Origin: Margaritifera margaritifera
Lineage: Eukaryota > Mollusca > Bivalvia > Unionida > Margaritiferidae
NCBI GenBank assembly: GCA_029931535.1
Contig: JAQPZY010001664.1
Span: 6,579,501 to 6,643,500, forward strand
Reading direction: 5' to 3'
DNA length: 64,000 nt
Position 1 is the stretch's first letter; each line of letters starts with the position of its first letter. A model generated the notes under the pieces. That model worked only from the letters and a program-made list of their open reading frames with translations. It ran no database searches and had not been told where the DNA came from. Below are positions 1 to 13,900 of the stretch, in pieces. The translations under genes were made by a program, and so were the position numbers.

Positions 1-573
1 ATATCGGCTGACAAACTTTGGAACCTAGAATCCAAAATAATTAAGGATGCATCAAAATGTTTAATGACTCAAAGTCTCTGCTAACTGTATTAGGCTCATC
101 ATGGAACGTGAATTTAACTGAAAATACTACTATATTTTTCCATTCATAATATGATTCAAATCATAAACAACTCAGACCTGACAGTGTGTAATGTGATAGC
201 AGACCAGGGTCTACACTGTTTACTTGAAATCATTAGTAGAATGAATGGAGACCATGATCTGCAAGCCCAGTATGTTATGACAAATCTAGATCTACTATGT
301 TTTGTATTTGGGTGTGCATTATGCATGAGTAGTAGTAGCAGCTCGTCATCAAAACACTGTCTGAGTTTGCTAACATACAAAAAACAACATAGTCTAGTCT
401 CATTGATTCAACTTTTTTTTATTCAACTAATGCATAGAGATATAAATGGTAACCATTCATTACAAATCATTCACAATTATTCCTGTACAACTGACAATCA
501 GGTTTATATGACATTTTCCAGCATCAGGTTAATCTATATATGGCAATTATTTGCATCAGATAAACTATATTAA

Positions 574-617
574 GCTGTTCCAGTAAAACATATATCCCCC
601 ACGGGGACGGCACTTCA
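574..617 (+). repeat. MITE-like terminal repeat, copy 1
   Basis: The segment starting GCTGTTCCAGTAAAACATAT and containing a run of C followed by CACGGGGACGGCACTTC recurs as its reverse complement at 7013-7057. Similar ends usually mark a DNA transposon whose terminal inverted repeat reads GGGCTGTTCCAGT. No complete partner end is visible beside either copy. Confidence 0.5.
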
Positions 618-746
618 AAAAAAACTTCTGTAGGTTGCGTTTCAAACTAATTTGATTCTGATAGTGGAGGGTTGGTTAGGAAAATCACTTCTGGTGTGGG
701 TTGCATCAACAAAATCACAAATCACAGGTGGGGTTGTCAAAAAAAA

Positions 747-864
<118 letters not shown>

Positions 865-1084
865 AAATCACATCTAACCCATTCTTAGCTGTCTAAACTT
901 GTGGCAAATCAATATACAGGAGCATAGATGCTGCCAGGGCACACAAGTGCGCTAATCGCACAAACTTTGTGCGAATTCACGACGTTGGAAAGCAGTGATG
1001 CGCGAGAACTCCCACAAATTAGTTTAAAGTCGCGCATATTAAAAATATACCCTGCGCAGAATACATGTTTTATTTAACTGTTAA

Positions 1085-1700
1085 CCCTTAAAGTGCTTGA
1101 CGTGATATAAGTCAAGCTGCCGGTAGAGGTCTTGTAGCGCTTGTCTCGACATCGTTTTTCAGGTAGTAAAATGTTTACACAATTGGATACTCCGGATTGA
1201 CGTGAATGGTGGTGTTAAACTAAATTTGATTTGTACATTGGGCCCTGGAGCATGCATTTTGTCGTAGTTTTAACCTTAGTCAACAAGAAAGTTTTACAAA
1301 TGCATGTTTAAAATACGGGCCACTCAGAAAACCCAAAATGGACGACTACCAAAGTGGTTCATCTTCAGATGACGATTTAATTCGGCAAATACTGGCTGAT
1401 GACACCAATGATGACAATGATTATGATTATGAAGTTTTGAAGTATATCAGTCTACTGGAGCTGCGAAAGTGTTACTGGAAATACCAGTGAGTGTTTTTGA
1501 GCCCAAAAATGATGTTGAATACGAGTTCGATGTACAACCCCCTTATTCAGCGGTATTTTGAAATTAAATGGACAATACAAGCCTAATTAAAATACAGGCA
1601 ATTTAAAAGTAGAGTGCAATTTTCATTTCTTTTCTCAAACAATTCAGCACTGAGGGATCATGTGCTACAAAACTATACTCTAAGTATAGCACTTTAAGGG
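1085..1700 (+). mobile_element. piggyBac MITE with transposase N-terminal remnant
   Basis: The element starts CCCTTAAAGTGCT directly after TTAA (1081-1084) and ends AGCACTTTAAGGG before TCAA (1701-1704), giving a 13-bp terminal inverted repeat and a near-perfect TTAA target duplication, the hallmark of piggyBac. Inside, an ATG at 1338 begins MDDYQSGSSSDDD, an acidic start like that of piggyBac transposases, which breaks after about 50 codons. At 616 bp it is a non-autonomous deletion derivative. A longer relative with the same left end and the same GSSSDDD start sits at 17410. Confidence 0.8.
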
Positions 1701-1742
1701 TCAAGATAAATTGAATAAAATAAGAATCTAAAAAGAATTAAA

Positions 1743-2228
1743 ATGTCAGGATATTTATTTTACCAAAATATTTTGTCTGAATATGCAGACTATGGCATTG
1801 ATGGACTCAAAACCCTAATACAGCGTTATGGAACATATAAGAAATATGGCATAGTAGGCAGCAAAGCAATGATTCAAAAAAGTGAAACTTTGGCAGAGTG
1901 CATGCAAGTGAAAAATCTTTTTTTGGAACAGAGATATCCAAGAGACAATATCTATGAGATGTGGAAAATTGTACATAACAACCACAAAGAACAGTTTAAC
2001 AGCTTGTTCAAGCTAGCTAAGCTAGTTATGGGTATACCCTTCAGACAGCAAACTGTGAAAGAGGGTTCCCAGCACAGAACCAACATTCATACACAGATAA
2101 GGAACACATCAAGTTCAGAAACAATCAACAGATTAATGCTTATACAACTAGAGGGGACATCTATTGACGATTTTGATTTCCACAGAGCCCTAACAGAGTG
2201 GAGCAGTAAGAAAGATGGGGATATTTAA
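1743..2228 (+). mobile_element. hAT transposase C-terminal (dimerisation) fragment
   Basis: A 161-residue open frame whose last 90 residues carry the order W.lv..NH...F..L..LA.LV, then a diverged P.R..TVKEGSQHR block, R..SSSETINRLMLIQLEG, and finally DDFDFHRALTEW. This matches the C-terminal dimerisation region of ZBED/ZNF862-like hAT transposases from memory of the family. The expected C-E-R-x-F core is mutated, and the catalytic upstream domain is absent. It begins 42 bp after the piggyBac MITE, so it is either a truncated insertion or a remnant of an earlier element. It is not likely to make a functional protein. Confidence 0.6.
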
Positions 2229-2261
2229 GTGTTGGGTGAATAATGAACTATGGCCATTTCT

Positions 2262-2353
2262 TCCCCCCCCCCACCCCCCACCCCCCAACACACACTTTTT
2301 TATTGTACTCCACCCTTATTTTGGTGACAAGGGTGGAGACCCCCCCCCCCCCT
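2262..2353. repeat. Poly-C/CA low-complexity tract
   Basis: Several runs of 6 to 12 C broken by A, ending in a further C run at 2341-2353. Simple-sequence DNA with no coding signal. Confidence 0.8.
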
Positions 2354-3599
2354 CCACCCTTTAGATAAAATCCTGGCAGCATCTCTGCAGGGGAGAGAAC
2401 CTGACCGGGTTATACGATTTTATTGGTATTCATTTTACTCAGACATTATCGTACAGCATGTTTGGTCAGCATTGGGAGTAGTTGAACTCTCTAGTTTTCT
2501 ACAGAACATGGAATCCAAGTGGAATACATCCAAAAATGTAGAGGTTTACCATCTTGAAATTCAGTTTCCCAGTTCCATTTCACATTGGTATACACATTCT
2601 CAGGTTGACAAACAATTAGAATAGTAATCGGTAAGCATGTGACAAATTTGGATACGTATCAAAAACAAGACAAAGAGTATGGGTGAACAGAATCACCAGA
2701 CAGACCAGAATGGAGATAATCACTGGAACGGGCTTGGAATTTTATGAATGGCACCACATATTTACCATATAAGAAAGCAACAACGTTAAGCTAATTGACT
2801 GTTTCTGAAGTATATAATAATGATAAAGATGAGCATAAGTGTTCCTATTCTTTAATGTGCACAACATTGTTTCCTCATCTTGAAGAAGAATTATTAACGG
2901 GAGGAAAATAAAGGATGTGCAGTTAATTACAAAAAATAGTGAATTAAGCTACTTAAAAGATGAATTCAATCGATTTTAACTGTCTGTTCTGGTGATTACC
3001 TCTGTTCTGGCCATTCTGGTGATTTTATCATCTGAAACAGTATAGCCAAAAAAATCTCGCAAATTTTGAGATCAGAAATCCAATTGGCAGATTATAGTTA
3101 TGCGTCTGCCTGACAGACTTGAATAAATTGATTTCTTGGTTTACTGATTCTAGTAGTTACTCAATCCAAATGCATCACCGAGAAACATTCATGCATCTTC
3201 AGATTGTTTGCTAAAAATATTTATCAGACTATAGACATCTCCAGATAGGGCAAAATATAGCTTGAATAAGCTATAATAAATAGGTCTAGTCAGAACAACA
3301 GACATTGATGGAGAAAATTTTAATTTGTGTGAGCTGAATATGTAAAATTTTCAGAGCTACTAACATATAAGTCTGTTTGCACAGTCTGATGATGACTGTT
3401 CATTATATAAATGTTAGAAAATATAATCAATGATATTCATAGGTTTAAAGACAATTACTATGGTAAAAGTTGATACACTCATAATAGCAGCTGTGGCAAA
3501 AATGATAAACCAGTACTTCTGCTTCTGGTGTTGCTATTGATTAGTTGGTTGATTTGGTGTTTTAGGTATCTCCAACACCTGAGGTCATATAGAGATGAG

Positions 3600-3945
3600 A
3601 CCTCAAGTTGATGGTAGATCATTAACAGTTTTACACCATTTTCAGCACAAGAAAATTTATATATGGCAGCCAGTTTTACTGCTGAAGAAGACCCCAAGCA
3701 TCAAAGACCATTGGGGTAGAATCACTGAACTTCCTCAAGTAACTGGCAACATTCTCACATACAAGGCCCGAGTGGGATTTGAACCTACGTGATAAGAGGC
3801 AAGTGATCACAAGATAAGCACTTTACACCACTCTGCCATGGAGGCTCCTCGGGCCTTGGGTAGAAGTTTCATACAAAAGACAGGAAGCGGGATATGGAAC
3901 CCATGACGCCTGGATTCAAAGTTCAGCATGTTACTACTGGGCCAT
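3600..3945 (-). mobile_element. tRNA-derived SINE, possibly with two tRNA-like heads
   Basis: Read on the minus strand, a first tRNA-like block (3945-3880) has TGGCCCAGTAGTAACA as box A and GGGTTCCATATCC as box B. A second block (3850-3767) has TGGCAGAGTGGTGTAAAG, a serine-tRNA-like anticodon and long variable arm region, and GGTTCAAATCCCACT as box B. The tail then runs through GAATGTTGCCAGTTACTTG. The heads are too diverged and in the wrong context for working tRNA genes. Two heads in one orientation suggest a dimeric SINE or two adjacent insertions. Confidence 0.55.
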
Positions 3946-6900
3946 CAGTGATGATGATGCTGCAACAGTGTTGCTTCTAGGACATGGGATTGCGGGAATA
4001 TTGCAATTTATCACAAGCTGGCCCAAAATGAACGAACCTATGCACCAAAAGCCCAACAGTTTTATTGCCATTGGCACTGATTGTGTGATTGGATGCTGGC
4101 TATTGTTTTTTTATACGAAAAGGTGAGAACGATAAAATGGCATACAAAAGTGGATATATTTCTGTTCTCATATCATGTAGTGACGTCTTTCAACAAGAAC
4201 ATCCCTCCCTTTCCTGTAATAATGATTACCAAAATATCAACTTTCAGACATAAATTTTGTGATAATTTCAAGCCTGAAACTATTTAAACCTTTCCCCAAA
4301 CAAATTTATCCCCATTTTACACTCCCATAGGCTGAAAAATGTACAGAGTGCAGACATCTTTCTTGCAGTCACATGCACGGTATGATTGCAAAGGTGTAAA
4401 AGAATTCTTGTATGTTTTTTTGTCCATGACAAGCTTGACAGACTATGATCTTGAGCAGAATTCTGTTCTCACATTTTCCACTTTATTTTCAAGCCTAACA
4501 TTAAAAGATACATCTCCTGTTATGTATTTTTTGCTTAGAAGCTTATTACCTAGGTGAAAATGAAACGGGGAAATATTTTACAGTTGCATTGTATTGTAAA
4601 TGGTAGCCAGCAGCTTTGGCATGTGCTAAGTCAGGAGGAACATGCAAGTTCGCACAGAAATATCAAAAAGAATTTTGCAGGATTATTATAAATGAAGAAA
4701 CAGTGAGGGAGAATCTCTTGATGAAATGTAATCAAATGATTCAAACATAGCAGTGCAGCAAGTGCAAGCAACAAAGCAAAACTTTGTGCACAACTTCCAG
4801 TCAAACTGGCATGGGGAATGGTTGTAGTTAGAAAAGTCAGAGACAGGGATGCTGTGTAAACTGTGAAACACAGAAAAACAATCACTTTTACTGTAGGATG
4901 CACAAACTATAGGACCAGTACAATAGACAGGCACATACAATTCAGCTGATCATGTGGCAGCTGTATGGGCAGAAGCTGTGAAAAAGAATTTCGAGCTGGT
5001 AATTAATGGCCTGACTAAATCTTGCTTCTTTTGTGCTTTTGTTCTGTAATTGTACTGTTGAAGTCCACACCAATTTGAGTCGTTTATAAAGTTCTTTCAA
5101 AAAGTTGTATTCTTGTTTTTCTTGTTTATCCATTTTTCTCGTGTTAATTATTTTAAAAATTCAATCATTTTTTCTTTATAACTCTTTTCTACTTGCCATT
5201 CTAACCTGTACACTTTATTATACCCATGCTTGACATACATGAACACCACCAAAAAGGAACACATTTACATTTGGTAAATATTTTTTAAATCGTGGATAAG
5301 GTATACAAGCTAAAAAACATTGCTTAGATACAATAAACCATACAATAACCTTGTGCTTGCCTGTTTTGAAGATGCTGCAATCACCTGAAATATTTTCTTC
5401 TTTGTGACCCATATTTCTCAAGGAAGAGGGCCAAATTTGTCCCATTGAATTTAGAATTGGCCCACTTTTGGAAAAGGGATGGGGGAGTTGGCCCTCTTTT
5501 GAAAAATCATAGAATAAACACTGATTCTGCTGTTGACCAGAGACAGAAAACTGCAATGATGTTGATTTTAAGAGTATGCTGGGGTCAAGAAAATTATTCC
5601 TAGATTTTCATCCATTTTTTAATTTAATTCGGGGTGGGTTGTGAATTTTTTTTTTAAAAAACAATTTTTTTTTTCAGGACAGGGACAGCCATTGTATCAA
5701 ATATTTTAACTACATCCAGTGAGGAGAAGTTGGGATGAAAATCTAAGAACTGATTGATTGTGGCCTGATGATGGTAGAAAACTGATCGGCATTGATGATG
5801 AGGCCAAAAAAAAAAAAAAAGTGTGTTTCCAGTCGGCTGATTGTCCCTGTTTCTTATTGCCGACCCTAGCGCTTATTCTCCACCCACCCACCCCCCCAAA
5901 AAATTTAAATATTTTAAAAAATTGCATTGCCGAAATTGATTTGTGCATCTAAATGAGCCGGTTTTGCCCAGTACTTTGAAGTGCTTTAAATATTATTTGA
6001 TATATATATATATATATAATGTTAAAAAAAAACAACAAAAAAACAGTGCAATAGGAAACACATCTTTTTTTTTGGGGGGGGGGGGGGCCTGATGATAATC
6101 TGACTGATCACAGTAGGGATGATGATGAAACAATGTTTGACATACTATATTTCTTTTTTTTAAATTTTATATTAGTCATGCAACAAGACATAAAAATAAG
6201 ACATATCAGTCACTAAAAATATATATTTCTTACAGAATTTATAAAGTGTAAAAGTTGGCAGAAATAATGCGACATCACTTCCATTGGCATTAATTTTTTT
6301 TCTGACAAAATCAAATAATATCTATTTACAAATACATTTATTGAAAAAGCATAAAATAAATCACAGCATCTGACAGTACATTTAAAGCAATACAAGATTT
6401 AACTATCATGCAAATCAAAAGCAGCATGCCTAAGAACAAAGAAATTTAAGCAAAACATAGCGATCACTGAAATAAGCACACATACATAATCATAAAAAAT
6501 GACAGTTTAGTAAGGATGCACATTCATGATTTCTGCATTATAAGAGAAATCCCTATTGTAAAATGTAGTTTTTTGGGGGGTAAATGTATTGCTGCTATTA
6601 AAATCTAGATTCATGGACATTAAATTAGTAGGTTTTAAGTGGCTGAACCACGACAACTATAAAAAATAAGGCACTAAGAAAATTTTAGATTTTACAGTAC
6701 AGAAACATACATGGCTGACATACAAACAAACAAAAGAACAAAAGATGATTGATTATAAAGTATGAATACAAATAAAAATATGCAGTGGATTATATATAAG
6801 AATTCAGTACAAGTTACCTCGGGTCAGCTGTCACTGAAATCGCTTCTATCCACAACCCAAAATTAAAATTGCTTCTACCGCCCACTAACCCCTAGCCAGA

Positions 6901-7012
6901 AATTATGTAAAATAACACGCTTCTTTAGGGGGCAATGTTTTTCTATTAAAATATATCAGAGGGTGGATCATAATTTTTTTTAATTGCTTCTGTTATGGGT
7001 TGGTTGAATTTG

Positions 7013-7057
7013 AAAGTGCCTTCCCCCCAGGGGATATATGCTTTACTGGAACAGCCC
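7013..7057 (-). repeat. MITE-like terminal repeat, copy 2 (inverted)
   Basis: Reverse complement of the repeat at 574-617, ending ctttactggaacagccc on the plus strand. Sequence similarity also continues weakly inward (cttct and gggttggtt strings), so these may be ends of two separate copies of one element, or the two ends of one 6.5 kb element now filled with other insertions. The first reading is more likely because unrelated transposons lie between. Confidence 0.45.
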
Positions 7058-7303
7058 TTAGACTGTACAAATTAAACAGGGCAGTACAACAAAGATTGTT
7101 TAGTATAAACATCTTGTAACCCTTCCATTTCAAAATCCTTAAAATTTATGGCACTGTTGCATTTATCAAAATAGTATCCTCCTTTACATTTGCCAACACT
7201 GTTGTAAGATTACTAATTACACATAGTAGAAAGAATTAATGGTTCCAGTCCCATTCCACAACTCCCATTGATAGTCTTCATTAATACATATAGGCCATGA
7301 TAT

Positions 7304-7537
7304 AACTATAGTTTTCTATGGGATACTCTGTGACTTGTAACCCTATTATCTACATCTGACTAATTAAAAAAAGCACAATATTTCTAAAATTTGCATAAAA
7401 TGCAGAAGGTTGGTTTAAACATTCAAAATATTTTTTTAAATTATTAATTTTTCATGCAAAGTTTAGCAATACTGTGCTTGTATTTAGTCAGATGTAGATA
7501 GGGTACAAGCCACAAAGAGTCCCAGAAAAAACTATAA
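7304..7537. mobile_element. MITE with ~80-bp inverted arms
   Basis: The left arm (actatagttttct, then gactaattaaaaaaagcac) and the right arm (gtgcttgtatttagtcagatgtagat, then cccagaaaaaactat) are reverse complements over about 80 bp at roughly 80% identity. Shared landmarks are CTACATCTGACTAA, AAGCACA.TATT and TTTGCAT.AAA. The AT-rich loop is short. Target duplication was not clear. It lies 0.3 kb from the exon at 7833. Confidence 0.7.
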
Positions 7538-7832
7538 ATTTGATGCAAAATCTTCACTTTTTGTAATAACAGATTTACCCCTACCTCCCAGCTATACTAA
7601 CTCTATCCCAATCAAGGAAAGTCTAGGGCAGTGCATACCTACAGAGCAACCAAAGATTGTGTGTAACGGTCTTGTCCTAAAAATACAAGTGGAATTGCCT
7701 GTCATTACACATGCACAGTTTGACAGTATCACATATTCCCCACATTCTCTTTGAAAAAGAATGAAGTTACAAATAAGTTCTACAAACTCAGGGACTGAAT
7801 TTCGTTTCTAAAATTACCACTATTAATATTAC

Positions 7833-7949
7833 CCAAGTTCCATCTGTGCTCTGTGCACTAAGTCTTTTGATGATGACCCCAAAAGCAAAAGGACATGAAG
7901 GATTGAGCTGGTCATCTTCATAGCGAATGTGGACATCCTGAACCTTCAG
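7833..7949 (-). CDS. VPS13D: VPS13D exon with the HIRYEDD chorein motif
   Basis: Thirty-nine codons from a gttgcag acceptor to a GTAATA donor. It encodes [20 protein letters not shown], then [19 protein letters not shown]. The [10 protein letters not shown]...P..PFAFG signature is the best-conserved piece of the VPS13 N-terminus. It is the last exon found; I searched 1-7832 on the minus strand for the expected next exon (a segment containing an IYW-type motif) and did not find it, so the following intron probably exceeds 7.8 kb. Confidence 0.94.
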
Positions 7950-10900
7950 CTGCAACATTAAACAAAAGTACCATGAACAGCACATTATACGTCTGACTCG
8001 TGAGTAATAGTCCCTATGTAGATTCTAGTAAGGTATGGTTGGAGATTATTAACCATGGGGTCTTCAACTAAACTTAATGTGCAGAAACCATTTTTTTTCT
8101 TATTAGATTTACCATTAGACCTGGGTATCGCCAGCCATTTTGAATTGTGATATATATCATGATAATTGCCCTCAATACAATATGTATCATGATAGTATCG
8201 CATACATACATAAAATTAAAAATATATGAATCCATGTTTACAAAATAAACATCTCTTGTATCATTGTACAATATGCAAAATTCCCATAACAAAGAGAAAC
8301 TAATTGTTTTTCTTTTTATTTGTGCCTTTCTTTATAATCTTCCCTAAACACTGATCAGATACACCAAGATAATAAAAAAACACATTTATTAACATATTCT
8401 GATGAACAGACATACCAGGCATGTAACAATAAATGTGAATCTATTTCAGACCCCCACAGCTAATGTATCTTGTTCTGAGTTCTCTCAGAGTGCAATTTTT
8501 TTTTTGTACATGTACTTCACAGTTTTCAGCTGTTGATATGGTCCACTCAAGACAAAAATAAAAAGCATGGCTCAAAGTCTGGAAACTGAACACAACATGT
8601 GCTGATGTAATTTTCCCACTGTAATATACATGTGTACTGAGTAGAATAGCAAAGGTCAAGTTGGTATGGCACCTGCAAGGTCATGTTTCTTTTGTGTGTT
8701 GATTTTGTGTATCCTGTGATATCTCATGCATAAAATTGGACAGTTACAGGATGTAGGTTGTGCATTCTTAATAGACTTCCTTTATTGGATATATCTAAGT
8801 TTACTTGCTTATATTTAATGGAGAGAGGGGCATTTATTTAAGCAGAATATGATAAGCACTTTTAGAGTAGGCAGATTATTAATCAATCTATAGTATTGGG
8901 TAAGTGTACTAATACAAAAATGACTCAGATGGAATAAATATAGACCAAACTAATGGAAACATTATTTTAAAAAATACTTTTAAGTATTAATAACTACTAT
9001 CTCATAATAGACAAAAATTCTTGGAATTAACAAAGTGTGTATGTGGGAATTAATTAGGCAGATATAGTCAATAGAAGGAAACAGTTTGTAAACTTGTTGT
9101 TAAACTCTTCAAGGAATTTTACTAATAAAACAGTTATTTCTTATGAGATTTTAATTGCTTACCTTCATCAAAATCCCTTTGCAGGTTCTAAAGAGAGTAT
9201 TCAGAAAAACTGTGTGCATTTGACCCAGTTAACATATGAACAAATTTCATTTTGGTATGAAAGTCTTCATCAGAAAACGGAAAGTCATTGTTGGATGATA
9301 CACATTCATTCAATTTTCAATGTTGTTCTTACTTTATTAATAGCTAAATCCCAAACTGAAACAGCACTCACCATGAAAATCAACCTGCCAACATTTTGGA
9401 CACAGGCTAAAACATATAATCATGTAAAAGTGGGTATAGCTACTTTGCTATAATAATGAATGCTGTTATACAAACTGCTCCAAATTGACAATTTTCACTT
9501 CCAACAGAAATGTATTTCAATTTAAAAATATAACTTAATCACAAATCAAAATGTTAACAGCAGCCTCTTAGTTTAAACATTTTATTTTATAAATTTGTAG
9601 TTGGAGATTACAAGATGTACAATATAGAAGGTAAAGGATCCGAATGAAAGCCAATGGCTTATAATATTCTTCTCCTTTTATGATACAAAAAGTGTAAATA
9701 TATATGAATTTATGGTGACCGATACTAAGTTTTAATGACAAAAAAATTTAATTATTGAACAGTCAAAGTGAAGAGTCTCTTGGTTAAACATTAGCATTTA
9801 ACGAAGGCATATAAAGCACAAGGATGAACGAGGGACTACTGTATATACTTGCCTACAAGTCGACGTTTTTTACTGAAAATTTGATTAAAGCAGATGAGGG
9901 GTCGTCTTATAAGTACAACATACAAAAAATTATAAATCTAGGGGTAATGTTGGAAACTCTAGATGTTTGCAGTACATAAAAATATTGTCAATTCAAATAT
10001 TTTTACGTTTTTATGCCACTATTTCCATTCAGAATCGCATATATGGTATGCACTGTGTTTATCCATTTCATGACAGTATTCTCACACAATACTTGTATCT
10101 ATAGTTATTTGGATTTTAATAATTTGAAAATATTACCAGTAAATTAAATACTACCTACTGCAAAATGGAGTGTCCATCAATGTTATTTACCTTGTGTGTT
10201 TACTAGCAAGTATATTGCTTCAATTTTCGTGCAAGTCCAAACAACCTATATTTGTATTAATATTTATGTTTTGCTTTATACACACTGTGTTTGATGCAAT
10301 AAAAGTTTTGATTTAATTTGTATTTTCCTTTTCCATAAGTCAGATTTAATTCCCAAGTGATATTTCCCAAGTTATCTGCCAGTGAATGTGGGCTGATAAG
10401 CCCTTGGCTTGTAAAGGCAACACTCACTTTGTTTTTAAGTTGACAATCCTTTTGATCAAACCGCGAATTCAGTACTTGTTCAGTGCCAAGTAGAGTTCTA
10501 CAACTTCCTCTGTATGTTTGACCATAATCCCTTCACTTGTATAGGCACCACCCTCTTTGTTTTCCCACTTGACAACCCTTTGATCAAGCCGCGAGTTTGA
10601 TGCTTGTTCAGTGCCAAGTAACAGACGGTGGTTACTTGAACTTCCTGTGATCTTGCCACACAATTAACATGTGTTCAGTTGCATTCTTCATTAGATTTCA
10701 CAGACTTTATGATCAAAGTGTTACTTACAGAATCCAAGCTCAGTCTCTACATAAGCACCTGCATGCATATGACAGTAAAGCCGAGGAATAGGAGTCAGAC
10801 GATATTTACAATGACGAGACGACTACGATTTATAATCACTAAACGACTATGGAGAATTTCAGAACTTTATCAGACAATGAGGATGAATTCTTGGACTTTG

Positions 10901-13900
10901 TACCAGATGACATTAGATAGTAACATTTATTGGATACTGTGAATCACACAAATGTTTATTTGTACGAAGTGTGGAATTAACATATTACAGGATACTGTGA
11001 ATCGGATCATTCTGAGCTACTATTTTTATACTGGTATATGACCTATAATTGAATTCATGGATATATCATATAAATGGATTTAAAATGTCAAGCTTTATGG
11101 ATTTCAATGGATTTTATTACATGAAGAATGGTAAATTGTAAGTTGTCAATGTATTTGTGACATATTCCACTCAATAATATAATTGTATTTTATACTCAAT
11201 CCATCCATCCATCCAGTTTGGCTTGTTTATTTTTCCAAAGTGCAACTCCGACTCACTGACAACAAGTCACTTCTTCAGATGGATCTGACTTGCAAAATAC
11301 ACCCCAACTTATATGAGGGTCAAAGAGAAATTGGCTTTTTGCAGCACTAAAAGGGGGGGGGGTCGACTTATAATTGAATATATATGGTAGGTGAAAGACA
11401 AGGATAAAGAAAAGAAAGAAGTTAAAAGGAGAAACTGTCAATTAAAATGTGTCAAACATTGTGTAGAAAGTTGAGAAAATCGGGAGGAAAGAAAGGGGAG
11501 GAACAAAAATAAATAAATAAATAAATAGATAAATAAATAAATAAAAAACGAACAAAAAGGCGAGGTTAAAAGTGAAAAGTACTTCCTTCTAGAGTTAGTC
11601 ATTGCAGAGGTGATTGTGAATTATTTGTAAAATAGGAGAAATTGCTGTTTACAGCTGTTCTTGACCCATGGAACTGCATGACTGTGTTTTAGTAATATGT
11701 GCACTTAAGTAAATCTTTTTGACTTTTCAATAAATGTATGCACTGCATCGAAAATACAAATGTTTACTTCATACAAAAGCATTGTATCACCATACAAGAA
11801 GGTATTTAAAGTTAAATTATCATATGGTGTGAGGGATTGAAACAGTTCAATATTTTGTTCTTGGTAATAAAGGCAAGAAAAAAAGCAGTATTGTGTACTT
11901 TCTACAGATAAACGTCTACAAAGAGGTGATCCAATTATATTCTTTGTAAATAAATATTGATTAAGTGAACTGCAATTTGTTCAAAGTCAGGCATGAAGAA
12001 TTTGAAATTTCCTTCTACCCCAATAAAAGTGTATGGGAACATGAGTGTTGCGATTATTTAGTGTGCTTCTGAACTTGTTCATGGAGTCAATTTGACAAGT
12101 ATCAATAAATAATGTATTCCATTCTCAAATGGCTGAAAGAAGAAACAAGTTGTAATAAAGACTTGTTCTAGCTTGCACTAATTGGAAATTGTTTACATAA
12201 CTTATAGCGAGTAATATCACTAACAGCAGGTGGAATCAGAGATGTTAGATAGGGAGGGCTTGAAATAGTTGTCATTGTATAGAAGAGTGTAAGTTTGTGT
12301 TTTTGTCATCTGGATTCAAGACTTTCCCATCCGATTTCTCGGTCAAGTGCTTCAATAGATACTAATTTTGTTGCACCAGTCACATTTCTGACTGCCTCAT
12401 TTTGTTTCGTTTTTTCAGTTCTCTTTTCTCTATTAATGTGCAGTTGTCCCAAACCACATCACCAAATTACAGAATAGCAATGTTCCACCTAGGATCCCAA
12501 GGGCAGGGGACAGTGTCGCCCACCCTCCAAATTTGGGGAATACACAACATTTTAAAGAGACAAAGAAAAGTTGTAGTATATAATGCTCTAAAGTAGTGAT
12601 AAAAAATGAGATAATCTTATTTGCTTTGACAGTTTTGCACTTTAACTTTGTCATCTGCACTATCATATTTTCCTTGGACACTAACATTATTGCAATAAAT
12701 GTTTTTATCATGTGCTCAAGTAAATAATGAAAATATTAACATGTCTGAATATCTGGTTAAACTGAAATGAGCTGCACCATGGAATTTTCTGTTCCAGATC
12801 TTGCTCTTATTTAACTTTAGTGTTCACTCATCACTGCCAGCATTTATTAAAATAAATACCCATGTTTTCTTAATTACTTTTCTTTTCAAATTAATAAAAT
12901 ATTAATTAAATGACAAATTGTGTATTTGCATGAATTTAGTCTATGTCATTAATTCAACCTCAAAATAAGATTCAATTTTCTGTGCAGATGGTGTGACTTA
13001 ACCTCAAAAATACGTTACACTAGCAGCCATCAAAGACTTTAAATTCCAACCCACCCAACTACCACAAACCTTGAATGTTTTCGTATGCAGATACATTGTT
13101 TTAAAATGGATATTCAATGCCGTCTTACAGTTTTTATCACCTTTAGCAACTTTGACCATTTTGTTAGTGCAAACAAAGATGTGGATGGATATCCATTAAA
13201 GGAAAGCTGTAGGCATATTATTCAATTTTTTCCTGACAAAAAAGCATGCCCAGGGGGGCACACAGGGTCAAAATTTGGTGGAGATAGGACCAAATATTGT
13301 GGGAAACCCACGATCCAATGCTCAATATGCAACACTGCAATAGGTCATATAAAAGACATTAATATAATTTTTAAAGATTTCCTGTCAAGTTGGAATTTGA
13401 GTTTATGCATTACAATAATTCTTGACCATGCCTTTCCTTTATATAGTCTAGTTGTTTATGCCATAAGCAGTCATTTGAGACAAATACTCAAAGATGTTTT
13501 TGCACATCAACTTCCTTAATTCTATGGCTGAGTATATTTAATGGTGAATGGAAGGGTTTATTAATTTTCCAATAAACTGTCAGGGATTCAGTTTTAGAAG
13601 GGTTGAAAGATACATGCCAATTATTTGCCCACTGAGAAATATGTTTCAAGTCAGAGTTGAGGTTATGACCAGTTACGACAGGATTATCTACGATTAGAAA
13701 GAGACTTTTATCATCTGCAAATAAACTTATATTAGAGTGTATATTATATGCAATATCATTTATGTATATCAAGAAAAGTAAGGGACCTAAAACAGATCCA
13801 TGGGGCACACCAGCTCTAATACACCTCCACTCTAAAAACACACCCAGAAGTATCACTCGTCTTCTGCTTTTTAGATAGCCAAAGCTATACTGAATTTCAG

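Noticed and set aside
5218..5556. 112-residue minus-strand frame as a VPS13D exon
   Set aside because: It lacks the expected residues for the next VPS13D segment and has no acceptor and donor in phase.
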